Shown: positions 13,259-21,763 of the stretch, one piece after another | Numbering within the stretch: position 1 is the first letter of the stretch | Layout of the letters: every line of letters begins with the position of its first letter | IMG/VR virus record: IMGVR_UViG_3300021091_000412 | Coordinates: 1 to 24,344 of that record | Direction: 5' to 3' (one strand) | DNA: 24,344 nt | From: a virus | Translations under genes and position numbers: made by a program | Notes under the pieces: generated by a model | Told to the model about the DNA's origin: nothing | Database searches by the model: none | The model's input: only the letters and a program-made list of their open reading frames with translations

Positions 13259-14050
13259 TTAATATTTTAAAGGTGCGTTAAAATTAGATTGCATAACAAT
13301 TCCATGATAATTTTGAGCTATCATATCTTCTGTGTATCCCTGTTCTTTATATTCTTTTATTTGCTGAGGATAATGAAAAAACTTAAACATAGGTTCTAAA
13401 GGATAAATTTGTATTGACTTAAAAGCCAATAAACTTTCACCATACCAACTAAATTCACTAGGAGAGACATTTATTAATTGTTCGAATGTTAAATTATTAG
13501 GAATTATATAGTAATTTTCTAAATCATTCCAGACTTTCTTTGACCAGATTACTGGCCCAGGTCCAAAATCATAGTGTTTACTGGATCTGTTAAATATGCC
13601 CATAATCTTATTTCTATCTTCTATATAACTTTCTTTTGGATCAAAACCTAAAATATGTTTTTTATTAACGGTCCAAGAAAAGAGTTCTTTTTGTTCATGT
13701 ATTATTGTAAAAGGATTTTCATCATCATACATAAAATCTTTAATAGTAAAAGGTTTTATAAAATATGAGTCTGAGTCTATACATATATAATTTTCACACA
13801 GGTTTAATTTCCAAAAGCTAGATTTGATTATTTGTTGTTGTATCCAACCTGTACCTTTTGGCATACATATAGATTCATCTGAAATTACTTCTACTTCATT
13901 TAATGTTTTAAACATTTTTAAGTCATCAGATGGTACACTAACATAAAAAGGTATTTTGTCAATGTTGTATTTATGAATAGATTCAAGTAGTACTTTAAAT
14001 CTTTCAAAATCATTTCTAAAGGACTTACAATATAGTACTATTTTGTCCAT
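13259..14050 (-). CDS. Putative GT-A glycosyltransferase (DUF6492-like), 263 aa
   Basis: The N-terminal IVLYCKSFRNDFERFKVLLESI pattern, then GTGWIQQQIIKSSFW (about 66-80) and the DxD-containing strand YICIDSDSYFIKPF (D92-S-D94) match a family of small GT-A proteins usually annotated as DUF6492 or putative glycosyltransferase. C-terminal motif FSWYGESLLAF (about 215-225) could hold the base. No membrane segment. AT-richer codon use than neighbours is suggested by long A/T runs, but not measured. The start overlaps the upstream transferase by 13 nt. Confidence 0.75.
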   Translation of the reverse strand: MDKIVLYCKSFRNDFERFKVLLESIHKYNIDKIPFYVSVPSDDLKMFKTLNEVEVISDESICMPKGTGWIQQQIIKSSFWKLNLCENYICIDSDSYFIKPFTIKDFMYDDENPFTIIHEQKELFSWTVNKKHILGFDPKESYIEDRNKIMGIFNRSSKHYDFGPGPVIWSKKVWNDLENYYIIPNNLTFEQLINVSPSEFSWYGESLLAFKSIQIYPLEPMFKFFHYPQQIKEYKEQGYTEDMIAQNYHGIVMQSNFNAPLKY

Positions 14051-14886
14051 GGTCTTATTGTTCCGTATTCATCAAACTCAGGCATCTTACCCCACTTATT
14101 AAACCACTTCTGGGCATTAACTGCTTCTGCCTGTTTTTGTCTATCAGATGACTTGCCATCGTTCTCTTCAAGCCTGTGTGATCCTCTAGCACCAAAATGC
14201 CATACAACAGACTTAGAAGTTAAAACAAATTTATACCCTTCATTTAACATTCTCAAGAATAGATCCATATCTTCCCAACTAGTAGGAGAGAATACGGGGT
14301 CGTTTCCTCCAATGTGATCCCAATCTTTCTTACTTATTAGACCACTAACACCCTCAGCTTTAGGTATAGTAAAGTCGTTTAATCCTATGAACTCTCTACT
14401 AAACTGATCAAACAACTCTCTATTGAAATCATTATAGTAAGCACCGAAAGTATCTTTAGGTACTATAACTGTACCTGGCCTTTGAGGACTACCAAACATA
14501 TCTGGTTCTACTCTATGACTAAAAACCATTGTCTTCTCACCTTGCTTCAACAACTCTTCATAACAAGCTAGATCCCAATCTTTAGTTACATAGAAGTCTG
14601 AATGTAAGAACATTAAATAGTCTGTCTTAACTCTTTCAGCACAGAAGTTCATGCCTCCTCCTATACCAAGTGGCGATTCATTCTTGTCTATATAAACTTC
14701 AAAGCCATACTTGTCAACATTATTACTAAGCCATTCGTTAGTACCGTCAGTGCAATTCTCTGCGTGTATTATAAATGGCGCATCAAAGAAATGACTGTTC
14801 TCTCTAACAGACTCGACTGCTAATTTCAAGTAGTTGAGATTGTTATAGGTTGATATACAGAATGTGATGGGCTTAGATTGTTTCAT
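14038..14886 (-). CDS. Family 2 glycosyltransferase, 282 aa
   Basis: GT-A fold: FCISTYNN first strand, HAENCTDGT loop (41-49) where the nucleotide base binds, GIGGGMNFC helix start (74-82), HSD (95-97) as DxD-like metal motif in LFLHSDF. Later SWEDMDLFLRM carries the ED base pair. The closing WHFGARGSHR (about 230-240) resembles the flexible loop of LPS-type GT2 enzymes. It overlaps the transferases on both sides (13 and 14 nt), so four transferases from 11247 to 15484 appear to be one operon-like block. Confidence 0.87.
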   Translation of the reverse strand: MKQSKPITFCISTYNNLNYLKLAVESVRENSHFFDAPFIIHAENCTDGTNEWLSNNVDKYGFEVYIDKNESPLGIGGGMNFCAERVKTDYLMFLHSDFYVTKDWDLACYEELLKQGEKTMVFSHRVEPDMFGSPQRPGTVIVPKDTFGAYYNDFNRELFDQFSREFIGLNDFTIPKAEGVSGLISKKDWDHIGGNDPVFSPTSWEDMDLFLRMLNEGYKFVLTSKSVVWHFGARGSHRLEENDGKSSDRQKQAEAVNAQKWFNKWGKMPEFDEYGTIRPWTK

Positions 14887-15484
14887 ATAATTGGTTTTGC
14901 AACTCTTGCCTCTTTATATGTTTAGGATGAATCAAAGCCCAATCTTCATAATCGGCCGGGAATACTGATGATGTTTTAAAGCCATCTAATTTTTCATGGA
15001 CTTTACCAACCCATTGAATATGAGGTACATTCTTGCATATCCTTGTTTGATAGTCTGGCCAGTTGATTCTTTTTCTTTCATCCACTCTCCAACCCCACTG
15101 TTTTATATGTGACTCAGTGAGTCCATCTACTGTATTAACTCTTGGAATACCGTAGCATTCAACATTAGAGTTTACCTGCAGTATTTGCTTAAGTAGTTTA
15201 AGTAGATGTTCAGACAAATACTCATCTGCATCAATAAAGAAGATGTAGTCTCCTTTACAATTTAATTTAAGATTATTTTTAAATGTAGCAAAGTCTTTGT
15301 TAAGACCAAATGTAATGGATCTAATAGGGTAAGAATCAACCACAAATTTAACTTTATCTGTAGCTGTTTCATCCAACTGCACTATGATTTCATCTTCAGG
15401 ATCCTTTCCTTCTATTAATTGTTTTAGAAGTTTATTCAGTTCTTCTGCTTCATTGTGAGCAGTGATAGCATAACTTATTTTCAT
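14873..15484 (-). CDS. Family 2 glycosyltransferase, WaaE/KdtX-like, 203 aa
   Basis: Starts MKISYAITAHNEAEELNKLL, the classic GT2 opening (ITxxNE). DETATD (38-43) is the nucleotide site, DADEYL (85-90) the DxD metal motif, followed by WGWRVDERKRINWPDYQTRI and VHEKL (about 150-174), typical of the short WaaE/KdtX-like glucosyltransferases that modify lipopolysaccharide core. The start at 15484 is chosen because it overlaps the upstream TGA (ATGA). A longer version starting at 15514 would read into the dehydrogenase. WaaE-like identity is by motif only; acceptor unknown. Confidence 0.85.
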   Translation of the reverse strand: MKISYAITAHNEAEELNKLLKQLIEGKDPEDEIIVQLDETATDKVKFVVDSYPIRSITFGLNKDFATFKNNLKLNCKGDYIFFIDADEYLSEHLLKLLKQILQVNSNVECYGIPRVNTVDGLTESHIKQWGWRVDERKRINWPDYQTRICKNVPHIQWVGKVHEKLDGFKTSSVFPADYEDWALIHPKHIKRQELQNQLYETI

Positions 15485-16299
15485 ATAATAGCTCTCCCTT
15501 TCATTTTTTCCCAATCTCTGTTCTTACGTACTTGATCGTTAGTTTGTCTAGCAGCTTTAAGAACGTTGTTGGTTGTATTAATTTGTTCTGTTAAATGTAT
15601 CATTGCAGATAGATCTTTAGGGAAACAATGCCCACCAAAACCAAAGTCACCATCATGGCCAGGTACAGACCAATGTGAGTTACCTAGTCTTTGATCATAG
15701 ATTGCATACTCCACTACCTTATCGTAGTCTACGTTTAACTCATTACACATTTGATAGATCTCGTTAGCAAACGAAACCTTAACTGATAGAAATGTATTGA
15801 TCAAATACTTCACTATCTCTGCATAAGTAGAGTCTGTCTTAATTATGTAAGCATTAGGAAATACCTTAGAGAAGATCTGTTTGAGAACAGTTGTAGCTTC
15901 TTTTGGTCCACCTAATATGATCCTCTCTTGGTTCTCATAGTCTTTGATAGCGTTCCTCTCAGTCAAGAACTCAGGATTGAATACAACACTTATGTTATCA
16001 AACTTATAATTCCATAACTTAGTAGTTGCTGGAGGTATAGTTGATTTGACAACAACTGTATGTTTACCTGTTATATTCAGCTTCATTAGAACATCTTCAA
16101 CTATATCTATATTACAACTACCATCTTGATTCATCGGTGTAGGTAGGCATACAAACACAATCTCACACTTAGCTGCAAGATCATCAAATGTAGAATTACA
16201 TTTAGTATGGTCTAGATCATAAGTTAGAACATCATAGTAGTCTTTAAACTTATGATAGACTGCATTTCCTACAAAACCCTGTCCTATTATTCCTATCAT
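15481..16299 (-). CDS. UDP-glucose/GDP-mannose 6-dehydrogenase, short form
   Basis: 272 aa. NAD-binding GQGFVG (6-11), STIPP strand (86-90), FNPEF (107-111, Glu110), the Lys/Asn active-site helix YAEIVKYLINTF (K164, N168), and the catalytic cysteine in GFGGHCFPKD (Cys225) are all present. The family oxidises the C6 hydroxyl of a nucleotide sugar (UDP-glucose to UDP-glucuronate, or GDP-mannose to GDP-mannuronate) with two NAD+. Typical members have 390-450 aa; this one stops at about the end of the central domain and lacks the C-terminal UDP-sugar-binding domain. So it is either a minimal phage form, or partners with another protein. Coupled by 4-nt overlaps to the epimerase before it and the GT2 gene after it. 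Confidence 0.85.
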   Translation of the reverse strand: MIGIIGQGFVGNAVYHKFKDYYDVLTYDLDHTKCNSTFDDLAAKCEIVFVCLPTPMNQDGSCNIDIVEDVLMKLNITGKHTVVVKSTIPPATTKLWNYKFDNISVVFNPEFLTERNAIKDYENQERIILGGPKEATTVLKQIFSKVFPNAYIIKTDSTYAEIVKYLINTFLSVKVSFANEIYQMCNELNVDYDKVVEYAIYDQRLGNSHWSVPGHDGDFGFGGHCFPKDLSAMIHLTEQINTTNNVLKAARQTNDQVRKNRDWEKMKGRAII

Positions 16300-17150
16300 A
16301 ATGATTTGATATATTGTTCTAATCTATCTTCAGCCTTCCAACCAAGACGGTCTATAGCATCATTGTTTATTCTAAGTGTTTCTCTATAGTTACCTTTAAC
16401 ATCATCTACATACTCTCTATGTATATTTCCAAACATACTGGCAACTTCATTTAAAGAATAATTATTCCCTGTTCCAAGCTCCCAAGCATCTTCGTGCTTT
16501 TCATCTGACTCAGCTATTTTAATTAGACCATCAACTATATCATCTATGTGAGTAAAGTCACGGCGTTGTTCACCATCTCCGTGTATTAATATAGGAAGGC
16601 CTTTATTAATCATATGTCTCCACGCTCCAATTAATGCGGCCATGTGTGAATCAACTAATTCGCCTGGACCATACACATTATAAAATCTAACTATTTCTGC
16701 ATTAAGATCATATACTTTTTTATAAAGTTTAATCCACTCTTCTCCAATGTGTTTAGTCATGGCATAAGGAGATAGTTCTGGATTATGGTGTTTTGATGAA
16801 GATCCTGAATATATTAACTTACTACCATTTTTTAATGCATATTCCACTACTTTTTTTGTTCCATCTACATTCACACTAAAAGTCCAAGATGGATTTTTAA
16901 ATGATGGTTGTATTCTACTTAGAGCCGCTAAATGAAATATATATTTGTAAGCCTTATCAGGTATGTTGTTCATGGCCCTAACATCACCATTAATAAACTT
17001 AGCACCTAACTCTTCTACATTTTTAGCCTCTTTACCAATACTCAAATTGTCAATTACATCAACCTCGTATCCTTTTTGTAAGAGCTGTTTAGTTAGAGCA
17101 TAACCAATAAAACCACAACCTCCTGTTACTAATATTCTATTTGTTTTCAT
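16296..17150 (-). CDS. NAD-dependent nucleotide-sugar epimerase/dehydratase (extended SDR)
   Basis: 284 aa. GGCGFIG (10-16) binds NAD; VIDNLSIGK follows the second strand; SGSSS (115-119) and Y129-x3-K133 form the catalytic triad; RFYNVYGPGE (about 156-165) and DFTHIDD (about 203-209) are typical of UDP-galactose/GlcNAc 4-epimerases and their relatives. Substrate cannot be fixed: UDP-hexose 4-epimerase, UDP-glucuronate epimerase or decarboxylase are all compatible. Its position directly before the 6-dehydrogenase (4-nt overlap) suggests both act on the same UDP-sugar pool. The N-terminus overlaps the preceding zinc-ribbon gene by 14 nt. Confidence 0.87.
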   Translation of the reverse strand: MKTNRILVTGGCGFIGYALTKQLLQKGYEVDVIDNLSIGKEAKNVEELGAKFINGDVRAMNNIPDKAYKYIFHLAALSRIQPSFKNPSWTFSVNVDGTKKVVEYALKNGSKLIYSGSSSKHHNPELSPYAMTKHIGEEWIKLYKKVYDLNAEIVRFYNVYGPGELVDSHMAALIGAWRHMINKGLPILIHGDGEQRRDFTHIDDIVDGLIKIAESDEKHEDAWELGTGNNYSLNEVASMFGNIHREYVDDVKGNYRETLRINNDAIDRLGWKAEDRLEQYIKSL

Positions 17151-17598
17151 TTATTTCAATATTGAAAAAACCAATATAATCACAAGCCTCAAAATAATCT
17201 TTACCAAAATTTTTTAAAGTCTTTGAATCTGACTTATGTGTTTTACCTTTAAACCTTAGGCTTTCTTTTTCCTCTTCGGTAAGCGGTGTAGACTTAATTG
17301 CACTCCACTGCCATTCATCTTTAGATGTCCCATTAGCAAATACTGTACCCTTACCATCTAAGTTTATAATATGAGGATACCAAACTCTACCTTTATCATC
17401 TGTGTATTTAATATCTTTGTAAAGCTCAGGCATTTCATTTTCATATTCTTCAAAGTTAAATTCACCTTCACGCATCAAATCGTTGGTTTGAAAACCACAA
17501 TTGAAGCATACGTATGAATTATGAAACTCATTTAATGGTACAGTATAACAAGAATCTTGCACTCCGCATTTTGGACACGTTAAAAGATTGTCAGTCAT
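17137..17598 (-). CDS. Zinc-ribbon protein, 153 aa
   Basis: N-terminal zinc ribbon C8-x2-C11 ... C31-x2-C34 (CPKCG ... CFNCGF), then a mixed domain with conserved-looking KGRVWYPHIINL and WQWSAIKST segments, and a C-terminal DYFEACDYIGFF helix/strand. It resembles a group of phage zinc-ribbon proteins, found near sugar and structural genes in large marine myoviruses, without known role. A nucleic-acid-binding function is the usual guess for such ribbons. Overlaps both neighbours (14 nt downstream, 8 nt upstream). Confidence 0.7.
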   Translation of the reverse strand: MTDNLLTCPKCGVQDSCYTVPLNEFHNSYVCFNCGFQTNDLMREGEFNFEEYENEMPELYKDIKYTDDKGRVWYPHIINLDGKGTVFANGTSKDEWQWSAIKSTPLTEEEKESLRFKGKTHKSDSKTLKNFGKDYFEACDYIGFFNIEINENK

Positions 17599-17806
17599 TT
17601 AATTGTTGTTTTTTATTTTCATTATTACTATAAGTCCATGTAGCACTTTCAGGATAAGAATAAGCAATCGATGTATTTGTAGATTTTAAAGAATTAACTT
17701 TTTGTAATTCTTCTTTTATTGTATCCCATTGTTTTGGCGTAGGTGCATACTCATTACATGCCGTAATAAAACCTTTCATCCAGATTACAAACTCTTTTGA
17801 TGTCAT
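17591..17806 (-). CDS. Small conserved phage-type protein, 71 aa
   Basis: The first 40 residues (MTSKEFVIWMKGFITACNEY, then TPKQWDTIKEELQKV) match a short motif that I recall as widespread in phages, a helix-loop-helix with a WxxKGF core and a TPKQWxxIxxxL second helix, function unknown. The tail is Ser/Thr/Asn-rich and probably disordered. It shares only the MTSKE start with the ORF at 8066-8248. Overlaps the GT4 gene upstream by 4 nt. Confidence 0.75.
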   Translation of the reverse strand: MTSKEFVIWMKGFITACNEYAPTPKQWDTIKEELQKVNSLKSTNTSIAYSYPESATWTYSNNENKKQQLND

Positions 17807-19128
17807 ACTTTATTTAGTTTAGGTAGTTCAACTTTATTTAATTTAGGAAGTTCAATCTTTTTTAATTTAGGTAATTTTAGCTCAACTTGTTTAGGTATTG
17901 CATCAATATATGTGAGTAGTAAATTTTTCATTTGTTCAAAACTAAAGTTAGTTTTTGAATAATAAGACTGTTTTTTTGCTAGTTCAACGTATTTGTTATA
18001 CTTTTCATATACGTCTTTTAAATAGTGTTTAGCTTGATTTATATCTGGATTAAACCACCCAGATTCTTCTAATATCATATCTTTTACTCTTGCTGATGGG
18101 TGTACTTGTAATATTTTTCCTCCTATTAAACATGACATATCTCTTTGTAAAAAATCAATATGCCCCGACCAACCAGAAACTATAATGGGTTTTTTAGACA
18201 AACTAAACTCTAAAAGTGGTCTACCAAAACCTTCACCTTTAGTTAAATTAAACATTGCTTTAACTTTATTGTGATTATACAAGTTGTTTATATCTTTATC
18301 ATCTAATTCTCCGTGAAGTAAATATACGTTAGGGAGATTTCCTTCTACTGTATTACGAACTTCATCTATTTTTTTAAGTATTTCATCTCTATCTATTATA
18401 CTTGATCCAGCGCCAGATACTTTCATAATTAGTGCAGGTCTTTTTTTACAATCCTTAAATGTTTCAAAAAATGTTTTAAGCATTAAACCTACATTTTTTC
18501 TGTCTTCACCCACCTCTCCTTGTAGCCAATGCCCTACAAACAAATAACAAAACTCTTCTTGTATTGTATCTAATTCTAATACTAAATCTGTTTCCTCTAG
18601 GTCTTTATCTGGTATATGGAAGTACTTATTTAGGTCCGCTCCTTCAAACAATACTTCAACAGGTTTTTCTAACACTACTTTAGATATAGTATTTCCTTTA
18701 TCGTCTTTCTTTTCAAATACTGACTGTTTAAATACTGTTTTAGCGTGTTCTGAAGATACTAATGTAATATTCATTCGATTAATTCCTTCTATCCATGTCG
18801 CATGACACAATGTAGTTTCGATGCCTGCTGTAACACCTATGTTATATTTACCTATTGATTGAAACTCATTAGGTACGGTTATTTGAATCCATATATCAGG
18901 CTGCTTAGGTAATTGAGATGATTTGTTCATCATTGGTATTACCCAACCCCAATCTTCTTGATTATCTTCTAAATATCCCCAGGGAGTTTGCCCCCAGCGC
19001 TGCCCTAAAATTAAAAATTCGTATTCGTCTTTTTTTAATTCATATAATGCTTTAAAGAAATCTCTTGATCTCGCGCCATAGCCTGAATATGTATCTATAG
19101 GACAACTAATTGCACAAAACTGTTTCAT
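17803..19128 (-). CDS. GT4-type glycosyltransferase with C-terminal repeats, 441 aa
   Basis: GT-B fold transferase. N-terminal Gly-rich loop YSGYGARSRDF (14-24) is where acceptor and phosphate bind; VEVLFEGADLNKYF (157-170) leads into the C-terminal Rossmann domain; FVGHWLQGEVGEDRKNV (197-213) is the donor-domain start; EGFGRPLLE (299-307) is the E-x7-E-type donor-binding motif. The last 24 residues (418-441) are three 8-residue repeats of (K/E)LPKLxK(I/V), a Pro/Lys tail outside the enzyme fold. No membrane helix. Adjacent to a second GT4-type gene (1 nt between). Confidence 0.88.
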   Translation of the reverse strand: MKQFCAISCPIDTYSGYGARSRDFFKALYELKKDEYEFLILGQRWGQTPWGYLEDNQEDWGWVIPMMNKSSQLPKQPDIWIQITVPNEFQSIGKYNIGVTAGIETTLCHATWIEGINRMNITLVSSEHAKTVFKQSVFEKKDDKGNTISKVVLEKPVEVLFEGADLNKYFHIPDKDLEETDLVLELDTIQEEFCYLFVGHWLQGEVGEDRKNVGLMLKTFFETFKDCKKRPALIMKVSGAGSSIIDRDEILKKIDEVRNTVEGNLPNVYLLHGELDDKDINNLYNHNKVKAMFNLTKGEGFGRPLLEFSLSKKPIIVSGWSGHIDFLQRDMSCLIGGKILQVHPSARVKDMILEESGWFNPDINQAKHYLKDVYEKYNKYVELAKKQSYYSKTNFSFEQMKNLLLTYIDAIPKQVELKLPKLKKIELPKLNKVELPKLNKV

Positions 19129-19129
19129 A

Positions 19130-20572
19130 CTAATATACTAATGGATGAGGAATTTTTTTTCTTGGTAGTTTACTTGTCTTAATTAATTCAAACTTAGGTC
19201 TAGATTTAAAGTTGTTGATTGTATCTTCAATAGCAGAGATTACATTATCACACATATGCTCAGCACTCATCATAGATTCATCAGATAAAACCCAATCGCG
19301 CCCTTCTAAACCTCTAGCCTGTCTTTCTTCTAAAGGTAAATTATATACTTCCTGTATAGCTTTAGCTACATCTTTAAAGTCACAACGATCATCTAGAATA
19401 TAAGGAGTTGGAATTGATCCTACAATACTTGAATTAGTAGGAAATACAGGTACTACCCACCTACCGTGCTTCTTATACTTACCGTAGTGATTAGAACAGA
19501 ATTTATCATCAAAGTCTATCCACTTGTCGTTCTCATCAACAAACTTCATTTGATCTTGCATACCCCCCGTTACATTTCCTATGATCATTCTACCTGCCAT
19601 CATAGACTCGGTTAGAGATAATCCCCATCCTTCATTAGAAGATATTAAGCAAGTAACATCTGACATATTATACAGTAGGTTAATATCTTGAGCATTTATT
19701 CTAGCATCAGAGAAATAAACCTTTTGATATTCTGGATCACATAACAAATCTCTTACTGCTTCAAGGTTTGTGCCATTATCGTCTTGTCTTTGTGTGTGAA
19801 GTAGTAGTGCACATTTACTTGCCTTCTCTCTACCGATTGAATCACAGAATATAGCGTAAGCTGCAATTAGATCAGATGTGCATTTACGTCTAATATTTCT
19901 TGCATTATAAAATACAACAAACTCAGGATTAAAATTACCAAATAATTGTTTCTTCTTTATTTCTAAAGCTTCATTCTGATCTTTCATAAACTCTGTAATA
20001 GGATAAAAGACTTTTTCATTAATGCCATGTGGTACATACCTTAGCATTTTATTTTTAACTTTATCTCCTAACACCATTTTATTAATATTAAGTGTTTGTT
20101 TAGATATTGACATTAATGTATCACAAGATTCATAATATGATTTATTATACAAAGGTGCAGGAAGATCATCCCATATATTCAAATAAATCATGGGAATATT
20201 TCTCCTTATTTCATTTTCCATTTGAAACAACCATATCCAATATCTTGGGTCAGTAAAGAACATGATAGCACTAGGTTTTTCGATATCAATCAATTGTCTG
20301 ACTGCTTCTTGAGTACCATATCCTGACACGGGATAAATAAATACAGATGCGTCCTGAATATCATTTAGCTTGTTTGTATCTTCAGAAATGTCTAATCTTT
20401 TACCTTGATCAGGATGATTTATGGCGCCTCCTAAATTAACCCAGTTAAATTTGTGTGAAGTACCTACAACTATTTCTCTTGCCATCGTTGATATACCACT
20501 CGTCATTCTGATATCATCACACAAGAGGAGAATTTTTTTTCTATCTTGTTTAGGTATATAACCCTTTTTCAT
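19130..20572 (-). CDS. GT4-type glycosyltransferase, 480 aa
   Basis: GT-B fold. KILLLCDDIRMTSGISTMAR (12-32) gives the first strand and acceptor loop; VPHGINEKVFYP (180-191) is the typical linker to the donor domain; YNARNIRRK (222-230) the donor-domain first strand; EGWGLSLTES (314-323) the donor-binding E-x7-E motif. Longer than the neighbour, with extra inserts near 335-380. It lies at the head of the run of sugar genes, after an 8-nt gap from the RHH gene; the leader is AAATTTTAA. Donor and target unknown. Confidence 0.87.
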   Translation of the reverse strand: MKKGYIPKQDRKKILLLCDDIRMTSGISTMAREIVVGTSHKFNWVNLGGAINHPDQGKRLDISEDTNKLNDIQDASVFIYPVSGYGTQEAVRQLIDIEKPSAIMFFTDPRYWIWLFQMENEIRRNIPMIYLNIWDDLPAPLYNKSYYESCDTLMSISKQTLNINKMVLGDKVKNKMLRYVPHGINEKVFYPITEFMKDQNEALEIKKKQLFGNFNPEFVVFYNARNIRRKCTSDLIAAYAIFCDSIGREKASKCALLLHTQRQDDNGTNLEAVRDLLCDPEYQKVYFSDARINAQDINLLYNMSDVTCLISSNEGWGLSLTESMMAGRMIIGNVTGGMQDQMKFVDENDKWIDFDDKFCSNHYGKYKKHGRWVVPVFPTNSSIVGSIPTPYILDDRCDFKDVAKAIQEVYNLPLEERQARGLEGRDWVLSDESMMSAEHMCDNVISAIEDTINNFKSRPKFELIKTSKLPRKKIPHPLVY

Positions 20573-20579
20573 TTAAAAT

Positions 20580-20798
20580 TTATTTTATAGATTCAATTAA
20601 ACTAGAACCTGTATAGTACGTATTGTACTGTTCGTGAATAGTTTGTCTAAAACTAGAGTCTGTAAGATACATGTATATGGCTCTTTCAACTATATCTTGT
20701 AAGTTCATTTTAGTTTTAATTGATGTAACTTTGAAATCTTCGTACAGAGTCTGCGGGATCTTAACCGATGTTATAACTCTTTTTGTTTTATTAATCAT
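20580..20798 (-). CDS. Ribbon-helix-helix (CopG/Arc-like) protein, 72 aa
   Basis: Residues 6-47 (KRVITSVKIPQTLYEDFKV ... LQDIVERAIYMYL) have the ribbon-helix-helix plan: a short basic strand with alternating VxSVKI, a P-x-x-LYxxF helix start, then the second helix LQDIVERAIYMYLTD. RHH proteins bind DNA as dimers and often autoregulate. No toxin gene is adjacent, so a toxin-antitoxin role is unlikely; a transcription repressor or accessory factor is possible. A 59-nt AT-rich gap separates it from the nuclease gene upstream. Confidence 0.75.
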   Translation of the reverse strand: MINKTKRVITSVKIPQTLYEDFKVTSIKTKMNLQDIVERAIYMYLTDSSFRQTIHEQYNTYYTGSSLIESIK

Positions 20799-20857
20799 AA
20801 TTCTTTTATAATAAATATATTAAAATATATAAATAAATACATAAATAAAAAAATATT

Positions 20858-21763
20858 TTATGGAGTTTTGTCACAAAGCTCTGGCTTATTGGTATAAGGG
20901 CAGAACTTACAATTGTTAATATTCTTAAGGTAAATTCTATCTTTATTGTATTTGGCCTTGTCTGTAAAGCACTCTTTGATGAATTGTGACATGTCTTTTA
21001 CTGCATCATCAACCTTTTTCTTACCGTTTGCTGGTATAAACTCTTGAATTCTGTAAGTAGGATAATCAGGATTTACAAACACTTTTCTCTTTACTATAAA
21101 GAATTTAACGTCTATTTGATCCTCAGGAATATTCATTCCTTTAGAATAGAATCTCTTGTATAATAATATTTGATTAAGTTTAGTCTGATCCTTCTTCTCA
21201 TATTCTGACCATCCTTTTGTACTTGTTTTGATATCATAAATTGTATATCTATCTACACTCTTCTCATATATGATAAAGTCTATAGATCCATTCATTAATA
21301 TATTTGGCATGTCATCTAAGACAGGAAGTAGAATTGGAATTTCTATTCCTACCAGTTCAGATGTCTTTCTTGAGAAGTACTTTGGTCTATTCTTTTTAAA
21401 CCAGTCTAGTGTTGCTTGGCCATCAGCTAAAAACTCTTTCAACTCTTCTTTAGTGCTGAAGTGTTCGTTGTTATTCTCTGATATGGCTTCTTTATAATTA
21501 GCTACGAGTTTCTCTTCAAGTAGTTTATTTAGATCTAATTCATCGGCAGCTTTACCTGATTTGTCATACATGGTTTGTAAGTAGGATTGAATTACTTCAT
21601 GCATGCTTGTACCATAAACTAAATAAATAGAAGGTTTAAAACTAATTTCCTTCTTTATATAGGTTAAGTACCATTGATATGGGCACTGCTTGTATATAGA
21701 ATACTGAGAATAGCTTACTGCTTTTTGGTAAGCGTGATTTATATCAATCTTAGGTTTAGGCAT
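20858..21763 (-). CDS. PD-(D/E)XK nuclease, RecB/Cas4-like
   Basis: 301 aa. YSQYSIYKQCPYQWYL (18-33) is the RecB/Cas4-type opening; H55 in GTSMHE, D162 in GSIDFII, D177-x-K179 in YDIKTS, and Q198 with Y202 (NQILLY) are the active-site and QxxxY residues. Four Cys (C27, C285, C288, C297; CKFCPYTNKPELC) can hold a 4Fe-4S cluster, as in Cas4 and AddB-type exonucleases. Such phage proteins degrade or process DNA ends in recombination or replication. No CRISPR array or cas1/cas2 is present in the window, so Cas function is not implied. The stop-start junction with the MazG-like gene is a 1-nt overlap. Confidence 0.9.
   Translation of the reverse strand: MPKPKIDINHAYQKAVSYSQYSIYKQCPYQWYLTYIKKEISFKPSIYLVYGTSMHEVIQSYLQTMYDKSGKAADELDLNKLLEEKLVANYKEAISENNNEHFSTKEELKEFLADGQATLDWFKKNRPKYFSRKTSELVGIEIPILLPVLDDMPNILMNGSIDFIIYEKSVDRYTIYDIKTSTKGWSEYEKKDQTKLNQILLYKRFYSKGMNIPEDQIDVKFFIVKRKVFVNPDYPTYRIQEFIPANGKKKVDDAVKDMSQFIKECFTDKAKYNKDRIYLKNINNCKFCPYTNKPELCDKTP

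Noticed and set aside
13141-13260. 12-codon ORF beginning ATGTTTGAACAA in the gap
   Set aside because: Too short to call and overlaps the TATGTTTG -7-like box; likely chance.
11247-17150. Bacterial O-antigen or capsule locus
   Set aside because: No flippase, polymerase or host housekeeping genes; interspersed tiny phage-type ORFs, tRNA genes and uniform single-strand layout favour a phage genome, though this remains an inference.
20858-21763. cas4 gene of a CRISPR system
   Set aside because: The fold and Cys pattern fit Cas4/RecB nucleases, but there is no array, cas1 or cas2 nearby; stand-alone phage nucleases of this type are common.
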